This document shows positions 14,747-22,514 of a DNA stretch of 40,030 nt, piece by piece. The stretch is from an uncultured Lachnoclostridium sp. (lineage in GTDB: Bacteria > Bacillota > Clostridia > Lachnospirales > Lachnospiraceae): positions 1-40,030 of the forward strand of contig CAMIWE010000017.1 of NCBI GenBank assembly GCA_946402335.1, written 5' to 3'. Numbering within the stretch: position 1 is the first letter of the stretch; each line of letters opens with the position of its first letter. The notes below the pieces were generated by a model. The model was given only the letters and a program-made list of their open reading frames with translations. It had not been told where the DNA came from and searched no databases. The position numbers and the translations under genes are program-made.

Positions 14747-16135
14747 TCAGGCAAGAATATCCTGCAAATCCCGGAAGCCGGAATGCGTCGTAACGACCGT
14801 TACTTCGTCACCGACTTCGATCGTATCCTGACCGGAAGGAATGATGATCTTTCCGTCGCGGTTGATACAGGCAATAACGAGATTGTCTTTTTTGTCTAAT
14901 TTGTAAAGCGGGGTACCGGTAACCGGAGACTCCTCGGATACTTCGAACTCCAGCGCCTCGACGCGGTGGTTCGCAAGGTGGTAAAGCGTTTCGATGTTAC
15001 TGTTGTTGCGGGATTCCTTCTTTGCGCGGACATAGGCGACAATCGCCTCGGCGCAGATGTAACGCGGATAAACGACGCTGTCGAGTTCCAGCGAGCCGAG
15101 CACGCTTTTATAATTCAAATGGTTAATCTTTGTGATGACCTTTGCGTCGGAAATCTTCTTTGCATTTAACGTAAGAAGAATGTTCTCCTCGTCGCTTCCG
15201 GTAAGCGGAACGAAGGAGTCGGTGGAGCGGATGCCTTCCTCAATCAGGAGATCCTCTTCGGTACCGTCGCCGCAGATGACGGTTGCCTTCGGCAGAAGGA
15301 TGCTTAAATCCTCACAGCGCTCGCGGTTCTTCTCGAGAATCTTGACGGAAACGCCCTGGTGCAGGAGTGAGGAAGCAAGGTAGTATGCCGCTTTGCCGCC
15401 GCCGATGATCATCGTGTCCTTCGCCTGGCGGGTCGGAATGCCGATCTGCTGCAGGAACGAAAGCACGTCCTTCCGGGAAGCGATGAACGAAAGCGTGTCG
15501 CCGCTCTTTACAACGAAATGGCCGGAAGGGATATAAACCTCGTCGCCGCGCTCCACGACACAGATAACCATGCTCGCGATAATGGACTTACCGAGTTCGG
15601 CGACGGAACGGCCGTCGATCATGTTGCCGTCCGGAATTTTGAACTTGATCAGTTCGGCCTGGCCGTGGGCAAAGGAGTTGACCTCCAGGGCCGACGGGAG
15701 GGACAGGATACGCGAGATTTCCTTTGCGGTTTCGTACTCGGGATTGATGACCATGGCAAGACCGAGTTTCTCACGCAGATACGGAACCTCACGGCTGTAA
15801 TCCGGGGTACGGACGCGGGCGATCGCGGCGCAGTGGCCGACCATTTTCGCAACGGTACAGCATAAAAGGTTCAGTTCGTCCGAATCGGTTACCGCAATTA
15901 ACAGATCCGCGCTCTCGATGCCGGCTTCCATCTGAATGGTGTAGCTTGCACCGTTTCCGCAGATTCCCATAATGTCATAGGAGTCGGTTAACGACTGGAT
16001 CGTCGGGGCGCTTCGGTCGATTACGGTAATGTCGTGCCCTTCCTTATACAGCTGTTCGATCAGCGTGCTGCCGATCTTGCCGCCGCCGACGATGATAATG
16101 CTTAAACCGTCTTTTTGTGCGTTTTTCCTGCTCAT
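14747..16135 (-). CDS. trkA: Trk potassium transporter regulatory subunit TrkA
   Basis: TrkA is the cytoplasmic ring that binds nucleotides and opens TrkH. The 462-residue product has two RCK_N-RCK_C units. The first nucleotide-binding motif is IIIVGGGKIGSTLIEQL (from about residue 13), with the ribose-binding acidic residue in ITVIDRSAPT. The second motif, IIGGGKAAYYLASSL near 243, lacks the last glycine of GxGxxG and is probably a weaker site, as is common for the second half of TrkA. RCK_C domains in Firmicutes potassium systems can bind c-di-AMP. The phosphodiesterase gene gdpP lies 1.6 kb away, which fits but does not prove such control here. The start follows AAGGAA. Confidence 0.95.
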   Translation of the reverse strand: MSRKNAQKDGLSIIIVGGGKIGSTLIEQLYKEGHDITVIDRSAPTIQSLTDSYDIMGICGNGASYTIQMEAGIESADLLIAVTDSDELNLLCCTVAKMVGHCAAIARVRTPDYSREVPYLREKLGLAMVINPEYETAKEISRILSLPSALEVNSFAHGQAELIKFKIPDGNMIDGRSVAELGKSIIASMVICVVERGDEVYIPSGHFVVKSGDTLSFIASRKDVLSFLQQIGIPTRQAKDTMIIGGGKAAYYLASSLLHQGVSVKILEKNRERCEDLSILLPKATVICGDGTEEDLLIEEGIRSTDSFVPLTGSDEENILLTLNAKKISDAKVITKINHLNYKSVLGSLELDSVVYPRYICAEAIVAYVRAKKESRNNSNIETLYHLANHRVEALEFEVSEESPVTGTPLYKLDKKDNLVIACINRDGKIIIPSGQDTIEVGDEVTVVTTHSGFRDLQDILA

Positions 16136-16167
16136 AATCCGTTCCTTCCGGGAAAATTCTGCATATT

Positions 16168-16196
16168 ATTATACTCCCTGAAGAAGGGAAAAACAA
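16168..16196 (-). promoter_or_regulatory. trkA-trkH promoter
   Basis: Minus strand: TTGTTT (16196-16191), 17-base spacer, TATAAT (16173-16168). Only about 30 bases separate it from the trkA start, too few for a riboswitch. Confidence 0.75.
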
Positions 16197-16219
16197 GTGT
16201 GTCATCGTCCGGTGGACTT

Positions 16220-16264
16220 ATATCGGAAAGAATTTACGCCTCCGCGGAGACATTTTTCCGATAT
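16220..16264. repeat. Nested inverted repeat between trkA and zinc-ribbon gene
   Basis: ATATCGGAAA (16220-16229) and TTTCCGATAT (16255-16264) are perfect 10-base arms. Inside lies another palindrome, CTCCGCGGAG (16240-16249). It sits between the two divergent promoters and could be an operator or a stem-loop. Confidence 0.5.
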
Positions 16265-16290
16265 TTCTTCTTCATTTTTCGTAAAAGGTA

Positions 16291-16299
16291 TGCTATAAT
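16291..16299 (+). promoter_or_regulatory. Extended -10 promoter of the zinc-ribbon gene
   Basis: TGCTATAAT (16291-16299), an extended -10, 33 bases before the start codon. The -35 (TTCATT at 16271) is weak. Confidence 0.6.
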
Positions 16300-16331
16300 G
16301 CGGAAAGTATGTGAGTTGACCGGAGGACGCT

Positions 16332-16793
16332 ATGGAAGTTTGCAGGAACTGCGGACGGAAGAATCCGCTTGAAGAAGCCAATTTCTGTTATTATTGCGGA
16401 GCCTCACTGCGCGAAGAGGGCGAAGTAAAGCCCGCAGAAGCCGCAATGGCTTCGGAGTCCGTCACAGAGTCCGGAAATGCCGGCGCGGAGACGGATGTAA
16501 CGCGTGTAAAGCGTCCGCTTACGACGACGCAGTGGCTTTGCATGATGTTACTGCTGCTGATCCCCATTTACGGCTGGATCGCGTTTCTGGTAATCGCATC
16601 CGTCAGTGCGTTCGGGGCCAATGCGACCGAGGAACGAAGGGCCTTTGCCAAGGCGCTTCTGCTCTTTCTGGTGATTGCCGCGGTTGCGCTGACAGCCTTC
16701 TGGTTTTATGTCCAGAACAACCCGGAACTCCTTGCGGAGTATAACAAGATGCTCGGCGAGATGGGGATTTCCCCTGCCGCGGGCGGACAATAG
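16332..16793 (+). CDS. Zinc-ribbon membrane protein
   Basis: A 153-residue protein with an N-terminal zinc ribbon formed by two Cys-x-x-Cys knuckles, CRNCGRKNP and FCYYCGASL (residues 4-26). An acidic linker of about 35 residues is followed by two hydrophobic segments (about 63-90 and 104-122) and a short polar tail. The start at 16332 follows CGGAGG. It is divergent from trkA and has its own terminator. The ribbon probably faces the cytoplasm. Such proteins are common in Clostridia, and their functions are mostly unknown. A second zinc-ribbon protein is encoded at 33296. Confidence 0.8.
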   Translation: MEVCRNCGRKNPLEEANFCYYCGASLREEGEVKPAEAAMASESVTESGNAGAETDVTRVKRPLTTTQWLCMMLLLLIPIYGWIAFLVIASVSAFGANATEERRAFAKALLLFLVIAAVALTAFWFYVQNNPELLAEYNKMLGEMGISPAAGGQ

Positions 16794-16801
16794 AAATACC
16801 G

Positions 16802-16828
16802 GAGCTGCCGGACGGGCGGCTCTTTTTA
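16802..16828 (+). terminator. Terminator after zinc-ribbon gene
   Basis: GAGCTGCC (16802-16809) pairs with GGCGGCTC (16815-16822), one G-U pair, followed by TTTTT. Confidence 0.85.
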
Positions 16829-16843
16829 TGCGAAAGGACAGTT

Positions 16844-17632
16844 ATGAAGATTTATGATTTTCATGCGCATATCTACCCGGAGAAGATAGCGCAGAAGGCA
16901 GTGGAAGGAGTGGGCAATTTCTATTCCATCAAGATGAACGAGCCCGGAACCGTTGCGCGCCTTTTGGAGGCCGGAGACGAGGCGGGAATCGATACGTTCA
17001 TCGTGCATTCGGTTGCAACCGGCGCAAAGCAGGTGCAGAGCGTGAACGATTTCATCTCCGCCACGGTAAAGGAACATTCCGGCCGTTTCGTCGGATTCGG
17101 CACCATTCATGCGGACTTTGAAGAGAAGAGCGCGGAGATCGAGCGGATGATCGCCCTCGGCCTTTCCGGTGTGAAGATTCATCCGGATTCCCAGCATTTC
17201 TTCGTGGACGACCCGCGGATGTTCGAGGTTTATGACGCGATTGAGGGCCGGCTTCCGATCCTTGTTCACTGCGGCGACTACCGCTACGATTATGATTCCC
17301 CCGAGCGTGTCCGGAACGTTCTTAAGGAATTCCCGAAGCTTACCTTTATCGCAGCCCATTTCGGCGGCTGGAGCGTGCAGGATCTGGCCCTTGAGTATCT
17401 GCTTGACACGAACTGCTTCTTAGATTGCAGCAGTTCCATGATGTACCTCGGACCGAAGCGTTCGAAGGAACTGATCCGCATTTACGGGGCGGAGCGTTTC
17501 CTGTTCGGTTCCGACTACCCGATGTGGAATCCGGGGGACGAGCTTAAAAGACTTGAGAGCCTCGGACTTACGGACCGGGAGCTTCAGCTCATGACGCATG
17601 ACAACGCGGAGCGGATTTTATATGGCAAATGA
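16844..17632 (+). CDS. Metal-dependent hydrolase, amidohydrolase-2 family
   Basis: A 262-residue TIM-barrel hydrolase or decarboxylase. The metal ligands of the family are visible in order: the HxH of YDFHAHIYP (residues 4-12), the His of ILVHCGDYR (near 142), the His of FIAAHFGGW (near 172), and the Asp of LFGSDYPMWNP (near 226). This is the layout of the ACMSD-like amidohydrolase-2 group, which includes decarboxylases and lactonases. The substrate is not evident. The ATG at 16844 follows AAAGGACAG. It has terminators on both sides, so it is probably a lone gene that relies on read-through or a weak promoter. Confidence 0.87.
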   Translation: MKIYDFHAHIYPEKIAQKAVEGVGNFYSIKMNEPGTVARLLEAGDEAGIDTFIVHSVATGAKQVQSVNDFISATVKEHSGRFVGFGTIHADFEEKSAEIERMIALGLSGVKIHPDSQHFFVDDPRMFEVYDAIEGRLPILVHCGDYRYDYDSPERVRNVLKEFPKLTFIAAHFGGWSVQDLALEYLLDTNCFLDCSSSMMYLGPKRSKELIRIYGAERFLFGSDYPMWNPGDELKRLESLGLTDRELQLMTHDNAERILYGK

Positions 17633-17643
17633 TACGGCAATTC

Positions 17644-17672
17644 AAACGGCGGCCCTCAGGCTGCCGTTTTTT
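17644..17672 (+). terminator. Terminator after the amidohydrolase
   Basis: AAACGGC-G-GCC pairs with GGC-T-GCCGTTT around CTCA, with one mismatch, and runs into TTTT. Confidence 0.8.
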
Positions 17673-17756
17673 CACCTCACTCTTTCCTTTTTGGGAAGAA
17701 TATGGTAAAGTGAATAGTGCGGGATGTTGCGTATGTCCGGCAGAAAGGAAAAGCCT

Positions 17757-19805
17757 ATGAAATTCGGAAAAGAAAGACTTGCAATCTATCTGTTGTGGCC
17801 GTTCTTCCTCGGCGCATTTTTCGTGGTTGCTTCGGTGGCGGCCTTTTTTGTGAGCCGTCAGGCCGGAACGATGCTTTCCGTTGCAACCCTTTTGTATCTG
17901 GCAGCGGCAATCTTCCTTTTCATTCACCATAAGACGAATATTTTGCGGGATTATACCGATTTTGCGCTGGATTATTACAAGGTTCAGCATAAGATGTTGG
18001 AGGAACTCGAAACCCCTTACGCGATCCTGAATTCCGAGGGAACGGTTATCTGGAGCAACGACGAATTCCGCGAAATCAGCCACAGGCACCGCGGCTACAG
18101 CATTCGCGAGCTCGTGCCGGACATTAAGGCATTTTCCTTACCGAAGCAGACCGGCGACGACCGGATGTACCGTACGGCCATCGGTGACCGGAATTACCGC
18201 ATCCAGATGCGGATGATGAGCTCGGCCAATCTCCGCGAGGACATGGAAACGAAGAAGATCATGAATCCCGAAGGAACGAAAGTGGATTCCCTGATCTCGC
18301 TGTTCCTGTTCGACGAAACCGAAATCCGCGAACTGAAGCAGGAGAACTATGATAACCGTCTGATCTGCGGACTGCTTTATATCGATAACTATGACGAAGT
18401 GCTTGAAGCCGTTGACGAAGTAAAGAGATCCCTTCTGACGGCTCTCGTGGACCAGAAGATCAACAAATACATGACCGGCATCAACGCCCTGATCAAGAAG
18501 ATTGAGAAGGACAAATATTTCTTCGTATTCCAGAACCGGTATCTGCCCGAACTGACCGAGCGGAAGTTCCCGATCCTTGAAGAGGTCCGTTCCGTAAACT
18601 TAGGTACGGCGGAGTCCATGATCACCGTGAGTATCGGTCTCGGGGTGAATGCAACGAGCTATGCGGCGGGATATGAATTTGCCCGTGCGGCAATCGACCT
18701 GGCTCTCGGACGAGGCGGCGACCAGGCAGTCGTAAAGGACGGCGACAGCATTACCTATTACGGCGGCAAGAGCGAATCCGTTGAAAAGAGCACGCGTGTC
18801 AAGGCAAGAGTTAAAGCCCATGCGCTTAGAGAGATGATGGAAGCGCGCGACGTGGTCTTCATCATGGGACACAACAATATTGACGTGGATGCATTTGGCT
18901 CCGCCGTCGGCGTGTACCGTATTGCGAAGCACCTCGGCAAGAAGGCACACATCGTCATCAACGAGATCGGCAGTTCGGTCCGCCCGATGATCTCGCAGTT
19001 TTTCAATAACAGCGATTACGAAGACGATATGTTCATCAGCAATCTGAAGGCGCTTGAGATCGCGCAGCCCGATGACCTGCTGATCATTGTGGACGTAAAT
19101 CGTCCGAGTATTACCGAGTGCCCGGAGTTGGTGGAGCATATGCGCGACATCATCGTTCTGGACCACCACCGTCTGACAACCGATTCCATCGAGAACGCAC
19201 AGCTTTCCTATATTGAGCCGTATGCGTCCTCCGCCTGTGAACTGGTTGCGGAAGTCCTGCAGTATATCGGCGACGGACTGAAGATCAAGTCGCTTGAGGC
19301 GGAGGCCATGTATGCAGGCATCATGATCGATACGAATAACTTCCTTACGAAGACCGGCGTGCGGACCTTCGAGGCTGCGGCGTTTCTTCGCCGAAACGGC
19401 GCCGACATAACAAGAATCCGCAAGGCGTTCCGTACCGACATGAACGAATATCTCGAAAAGGCAAAGGCCATCGCGGGAACGGAAATCTTCCTCGACTGCT
19501 TTGCCATGGCAATCTGTGAGGCGGACGATGTGGAATCGCCCACCGTACTCGGCGCGCAGGTTGCAAACGATCTGATGGAGATCAAGGGGATCAGCGCATC
19601 GTTCGTATTTACCCCGTATAAGGAGAAGATTTACGTAAGCGCGAGATCCGTTGACGAAGTAAACGTACAGGTGATCATGGAGAAGGTCGGCGGCGGCGGT
19701 CATATGACGGTTGCCGGTGCCCAGTTCACCGATACGACCCCGGAGGAGGCAGTCCGCAAGGTGAAGGCTGTCCTCAGTGCCATGAAACGAGGAGGAGAAC
19801 TGTAA
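17757..19805 (+). CDS. gdpP: Cyclic-di-AMP phosphodiesterase GdpP
   Basis: GdpP hydrolyses the second messenger c-di-AMP, which controls potassium and osmotic balance in Firmicutes. The 682-residue product has two N-terminal hydrophobic segments (about 8-32 and 38-57), a PAS-like domain (about 75-160) and a degenerate GGDEF domain ending near 325 that lacks the GGDEF signature. A DHH catalytic domain follows: metal ligands are His372, Asp376 and Asp378 in GHNNIDVDAFG and the DHH triad Asp469-His470-His471 in VLDHHRL. The C-terminal DHHA1 domain has VGGGGHMTVAG with His649. GHNNID differs from the more usual GHxxPD by one Pro, but the ligands are intact. The ATG at 17757 follows AAAGGAA. The gene abuts rplI by zero bases, the conserved gdpP-rplI-dnaB operon. 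Confidence 0.95.
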   Translation: MKFGKERLAIYLLWPFFLGAFFVVASVAAFFVSRQAGTMLSVATLLYLAAAIFLFIHHKTNILRDYTDFALDYYKVQHKMLEELETPYAILNSEGTVIWSNDEFREISHRHRGYSIRELVPDIKAFSLPKQTGDDRMYRTAIGDRNYRIQMRMMSSANLREDMETKKIMNPEGTKVDSLISLFLFDETEIRELKQENYDNRLICGLLYIDNYDEVLEAVDEVKRSLLTALVDQKINKYMTGINALIKKIEKDKYFFVFQNRYLPELTERKFPILEEVRSVNLGTAESMITVSIGLGVNATSYAAGYEFARAAIDLALGRGGDQAVVKDGDSITYYGGKSESVEKSTRVKARVKAHALREMMEARDVVFIMGHNNIDVDAFGSAVGVYRIAKHLGKKAHIVINEIGSSVRPMISQFFNNSDYEDDMFISNLKALEIAQPDDLLIIVDVNRPSITECPELVEHMRDIIVLDHHRLTTDSIENAQLSYIEPYASSACELVAEVLQYIGDGLKIKSLEAEAMYAGIMIDTNNFLTKTGVRTFEAAAFLRRNGADITRIRKAFRTDMNEYLEKAKAIAGTEIFLDCFAMAICEADDVESPTVLGAQVANDLMEIKGISASFVFTPYKEKIYVSARSVDEVNVQVIMEKVGGGGHMTVAGAQFTDTTPEEAVRKVKAVLSAMKRGGEL

Positions 19806-20252
19806 ATGGAAATCATTTTGATTCAGGATGTTAAGTCGCTCGGGAAGAAGGGCGAAATCGTAAAAGTCAGCGACGGATATGCAAGAAACTTTATCCTTCC
19901 GAAGAAGCTCGGCCTTGAGGCCAATGCAAAGAACCTCAACGACTTGAAGCTGCAGAAAGCCGCTCAGGCGAAATTAGAGAAGGAGCAGCTTGAGGCAGCG
20001 CAGGCCCTCGGCGAAAAGATCGAAGGCAGCGCGGTAACGGTACGCATTAAGACCGGCGAGAACGGCAAGGTATTCGGTTCCGTTTCCGTAAAGGAAATCG
20101 CGGAAGCCATGAAGGAACAGCTCGGACTGGATGTGGACAAGAAGAAGATCTCAATCGCCAATCCGATCCGGAACGAAGGCACATTTTCCGCAACCGTAAA
20201 GCTGCACCCGCAGGTCAGCTCGGAACTTACCGTCAAAGTGGAAGGAATCTGA
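19806..20252 (+). CDS. rplI: 50S ribosomal protein L9
   Basis: L9 is an elongated two-domain protein at the base of the L1 stalk that helps keep reading frame. The 148-residue product is normal in length. It begins MEIILIQDVKSLGKKGEIV, followed by the conserved KVSDGYARNFILPKKLGLEA signature. A long connecting helix rich in Lys/Ala/Glu (about 42-75) leads to the C-terminal RNA-binding domain. The ATG follows directly on the gdpP stop, and its ribosome binding site GGAGGAG lies in the last codons of gdpP, so the two are translationally coupled. Confidence 0.98.
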   Translation: MEIILIQDVKSLGKKGEIVKVSDGYARNFILPKKLGLEANAKNLNDLKLQKAAQAKLEKEQLEAAQALGEKIEGSAVTVRIKTGENGKVFGSVSVKEIAEAMKEQLGLDVDKKKISIANPIRNEGTFSATVKLHPQVSSELTVKVEGI

Positions 20253-20253
20253 C

Positions 20254-21612
20254 ATGGATGACAACGTAATCAAGAGGGTGCCCCCGCACAGTTTAGAGGC
20301 GGAGCATTCCGTGATCGGTTCCATGATGATGGACCGGGAAGCAATTGAACAGGCAACGGAACTTCTGAAGTCCGATGATTTTTATGACCGGACGATGGGC
20401 GTTTATTTCCAGGCACTCAGCGAACTGTATACGGAGGGCGTGGAAGCCGACCTGGTAACCGTGCAGAACCGGCTTCGGACGAAGCAGCTGCCGGACGAGA
20501 TGTGTTCACTCGAATACTTAAGCAATCTGCTTGATTCCGTACCGTCTTCGGCAAATGTGCGCCAGTATGCGCAGATTGTCCGTGAGAAGTCGAGACTGCG
20601 CCGCTTCATAAAGGTTTCCGAAGAAATCGTCGGAAATGCCTATGCGAACAAGCAGGACGCGGATGACCTGTTCCAGAGCGCGGAGAAGGACCTCTTTTCC
20701 ATTTTCCAGGAGCAGAAGCACAATGATATTACGCCGATCGGCGAGGTGGTTGTACAGGCAATCCAGAACGTGGAAGCGGCATACCGCAACAAGGGTGCCG
20801 TAACCGGTATCGCCACCGGCTTTCTGGATCTCGATTATAAGACCGCCGGCCTGCAGCCTTCAGACCTTGTTCTGATCGCGGCAAGACCGTCCATGGGTAA
20901 GACGGCATTTGTCCTGAACCTCGCGGATTATATTGCGGTTAAGAACCAGGTTCCCACCGCGATCTTCAGCCTTGAGATGAATGCGGTATCCCTGGTGAAC
21001 CGTCTTCTGGCCATGCACTCCCGCGTGGATGCACAGAAGATCCGTACCGGTAACCTGGAGGACAACGACTGGAACGAGCTTGTAACAAGTGCGCGTGTCC
21101 TCGGACAGGCCAAACTGATGATTGACGATACCCCCGGTATTTCCATTCAGGAACTTCGTTCGAAATGCCGGAAGATGAAACTCGAGAGCGATCTGAAACT
21201 GGTTATCATTGACTACCTGCAGCTGATGACCGGCGGAAAGAATTCGGAATCCCGTCAGCAGCAGGTTTCCGAGATCAGCCGTTCCTTAAAGGCACTGGCC
21301 CGTGAGATCAACTGCCCGGTTATCGCTCTTTCGCAGCTGTCCCGTGAGGTGGAGAAGCGTGACGATAAGCGCCCGATTCTTTCCGACCTGCGTGATTCCG
21401 GCGCCATCGAACAGGATGCCGACGTCGTTATGTTCTTGTACCGCGACGAATACTACCACAAGGATTCGAAGAAGCCCGGCATTACCGAAGTAATCATCGG
21501 AAAACAGAGACAGGGCCCGATCGGTACCGTGGAACTCGGATGGGTGGCAAATCTGACAAGATTCGTGAACCTCGACCGCAGCAAGGGAAACCGCGAAGAG
21601 AAGAGCGAGTAA
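20254..21612 (+). CDS. dnaB: Replicative DNA helicase DnaB
   Basis: The hexameric helicase that unwinds DNA ahead of the replication fork. The 452-residue product has the N-terminal helical domain (PPHSLEAEHSVIGSMMMD to about 150), a linker, and the RecA-like ATPase with Walker A ARPSMGKTAF (residues 210-219). Walker B follows as LVIIDYLQLMTGG, and the C-terminal signature as LRDSGAIEQDADVVMFLYR. No intein or insertion is seen, and length is normal. It begins one base after the rplI stop and is the last gene of the operon before a bidirectional terminator. Confidence 0.97.
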   Translation: MDDNVIKRVPPHSLEAEHSVIGSMMMDREAIEQATELLKSDDFYDRTMGVYFQALSELYTEGVEADLVTVQNRLRTKQLPDEMCSLEYLSNLLDSVPSSANVRQYAQIVREKSRLRRFIKVSEEIVGNAYANKQDADDLFQSAEKDLFSIFQEQKHNDITPIGEVVVQAIQNVEAAYRNKGAVTGIATGFLDLDYKTAGLQPSDLVLIAARPSMGKTAFVLNLADYIAVKNQVPTAIFSLEMNAVSLVNRLLAMHSRVDAQKIRTGNLEDNDWNELVTSARVLGQAKLMIDDTPGISIQELRSKCRKMKLESDLKLVIIDYLQLMTGGKNSESRQQQVSEISRSLKALAREINCPVIALSQLSREVEKRDDKRPILSDLRDSGAIEQDADVVMFLYRDEYYHKDSKKPGITEVIIGKQRQGPIGTVELGWVANLTRFVNLDRSKGNREEKSE

Positions 21613-21629
21613 TAATTGAAAAAATACAC

Positions 21630-21672
21630 AAAAAAAGAAGCCGTTGCAGTTGCAACGGCTTCCTGTTGTTTT
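21630..21672. terminator. Bidirectional terminator between dnaB and ferredoxin
   Basis: A perfect stem of 11-12 bases, GAAGCCGTTGC with GCAACGGCTTC (21637-21662). On the plus strand CTGTTGTTTT follows; on the minus strand a run of T (from the A-run at 21630-21636) follows. It serves both convergent genes. Confidence 0.9.
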
Positions 21673-21682
21673 GCGGATATAA

Positions 21683-21856
21683 TTACTCGCCTTCGGTAAT
21701 TGCAGACATCGGGCACTGAGCTGCACAGGAGCCACACTCCAGACATGCGTCAGCGTTGATCTCATACTTGCCTTCTCCCTCGCTGATAGCGCCAACAGGG
21801 CAGGCATCTGCGCAAGAACCGCAGGATACGCAAGCGTCACCGATTACATAAGCCAT
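21683..21856 (-). CDS. 2[4Fe-4S] ferredoxin
   Basis: A 57-residue clostridial-type ferredoxin, a soluble low-potential electron carrier used by pyruvate:ferredoxin oxidoreductase, hydrogenases and Rnf-type complexes. Two complete cluster motifs of the form CxxCxxCxxxCP are visible: CVSCGSCADACP and CLECGSCAAQCP, in the usual pseudo-twofold repeat. The ATG at 21856 follows AGGAGGAAAT; a longer open frame back to 22003 is only the promoter region. It has its own promoter and terminator, so it is a monocistronic gene, probably highly expressed. Confidence 0.97.
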   Translation of the reverse strand: MAYVIGDACVSCGSCADACPVGAISEGEGKYEINADACLECGSCAAQCPMSAITEGE

Positions 21857-21916
21857 ATTACATTTCCTCCTACTACATGGGTATTGACTATTGACGTTAT
21901 CTCTCCGTCGAGACTT

Positions 21917-21945
21917 ATTATATTTCAATTCCAAAGTGAATGCAA
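21917..21945 (-). promoter_or_regulatory. Ferredoxin promoter
   Basis: Minus strand: TTGCAT (21945-21940), 17-base spacer, TATAAT (21922-21917). Near-consensus, like the rpmE promoter. Confidence 0.85.
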
Positions 21946-22132
21946 GAGAAAAAAGAGGGGGGGAGCCGGCATTTGCCGTGAAAGAGGAATGCAGAATCGG
22001 CAAAGATGACGGAGGGTTTGTCAGAAGCGCGCTTTTCGGGCACGATTTTATGATATTGTGACGAAATCTTGAAATTTTCCGAAGACGGAAGAAAAACCGT
22101 CATTCGCGGTAATAATTCTTTGAATACCAACC

Positions 22133-22161
22133 TTGACGAAAGGTCTGTAAACCGCTATAAT
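22133..22161 (+). promoter_or_regulatory. Promoter of the DUF1858 gene
   Basis: TTGACG (22133-22138), 17-base spacer, TATAAT (22156-22161). Confidence 0.88.
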
Positions 22162-22197
22162 CATTGACAGAAATGAACCGAAAAGGAGTATTATTAC

Positions 22198-22401
22198 ATG
22201 GTTACAAAAGATATGCGAATCGGTGAGATCATCCGCATCGATTTTAACATTGTTGAGATTTTGATGGATGCCGGCATGCACTGCGTGGGATGTCCTTCCG
22301 CACAGGGCGAGTCCATCGAGCAGGCCTGCATGGTTCACGGAATCGATGCAGACGAGCTGGTTGGCAAGATTAACGATTATCTGAAGAGTGCGCAGGCATA
22401 A
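22198..22401 (+). CDS. DUF1858-domain protein
   Basis: A 67-residue protein that is entirely a DUF1858 domain: MVTKDMRIGEIIRIDFNIV, then MHCVGCPSAQGESIEQAC with its Cys-x-x-Cys-x-x... pattern, ending in a helical VGKINDYLKS segment. The family resembles the N-terminal domain of ScdA/RIC iron-sulfur repair proteins and is often found with hybrid cluster proteins, where it is sometimes called a disulfide oxidoreductase; its true activity is not established. The ATG at 22198 follows AAAAGGAG. It is divergent from the ferredoxin gene and has a strong promoter. Both being iron-sulfur or thiol proteins, a shared redox role is plausible but inferred. Confidence 0.88.
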   Translation: MVTKDMRIGEIIRIDFNIVEILMDAGMHCVGCPSAQGESIEQACMVHGIDADELVGKINDYLKSAQA

Positions 22402-22514
22402 AAGAGAAGATTTGTTCCGGCATATCCGCAGACGGCGTAAGCCGGACCGTCAGGGTGTATGCCCCGGCGGGCGGATAACGGAATCGTTGTGGCGGTGCGA
22501 GGAAGGAAAGAAAG

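Larger units (their letters stand above)
21857..22197. other. Divergent intergenic region, ferredoxin / DUF1858
   Basis: A 341-base gap with no supported gene. It holds the promoters of both neighbours and two inverted repeats: TTTGCCG (21972-21978) with CGGCAAA (21998-22004), and GACGG (22084-22088) with CCGTC (22097-22101). A G-run follows the ferredoxin promoter. Confidence 0.6.

Noticed and set aside
16136-16331. c-di-AMP (ydaO-type) riboswitch before trkA
   Set aside because: Only about 30 bases separate the promoter from the trkA start, and no conserved riboswitch core is visible.
18600-19703. 367-residue open frame antisense to gdpP
   Set aside because: Lies wholly within the conserved DHH region of gdpP and has no recognisable domain.
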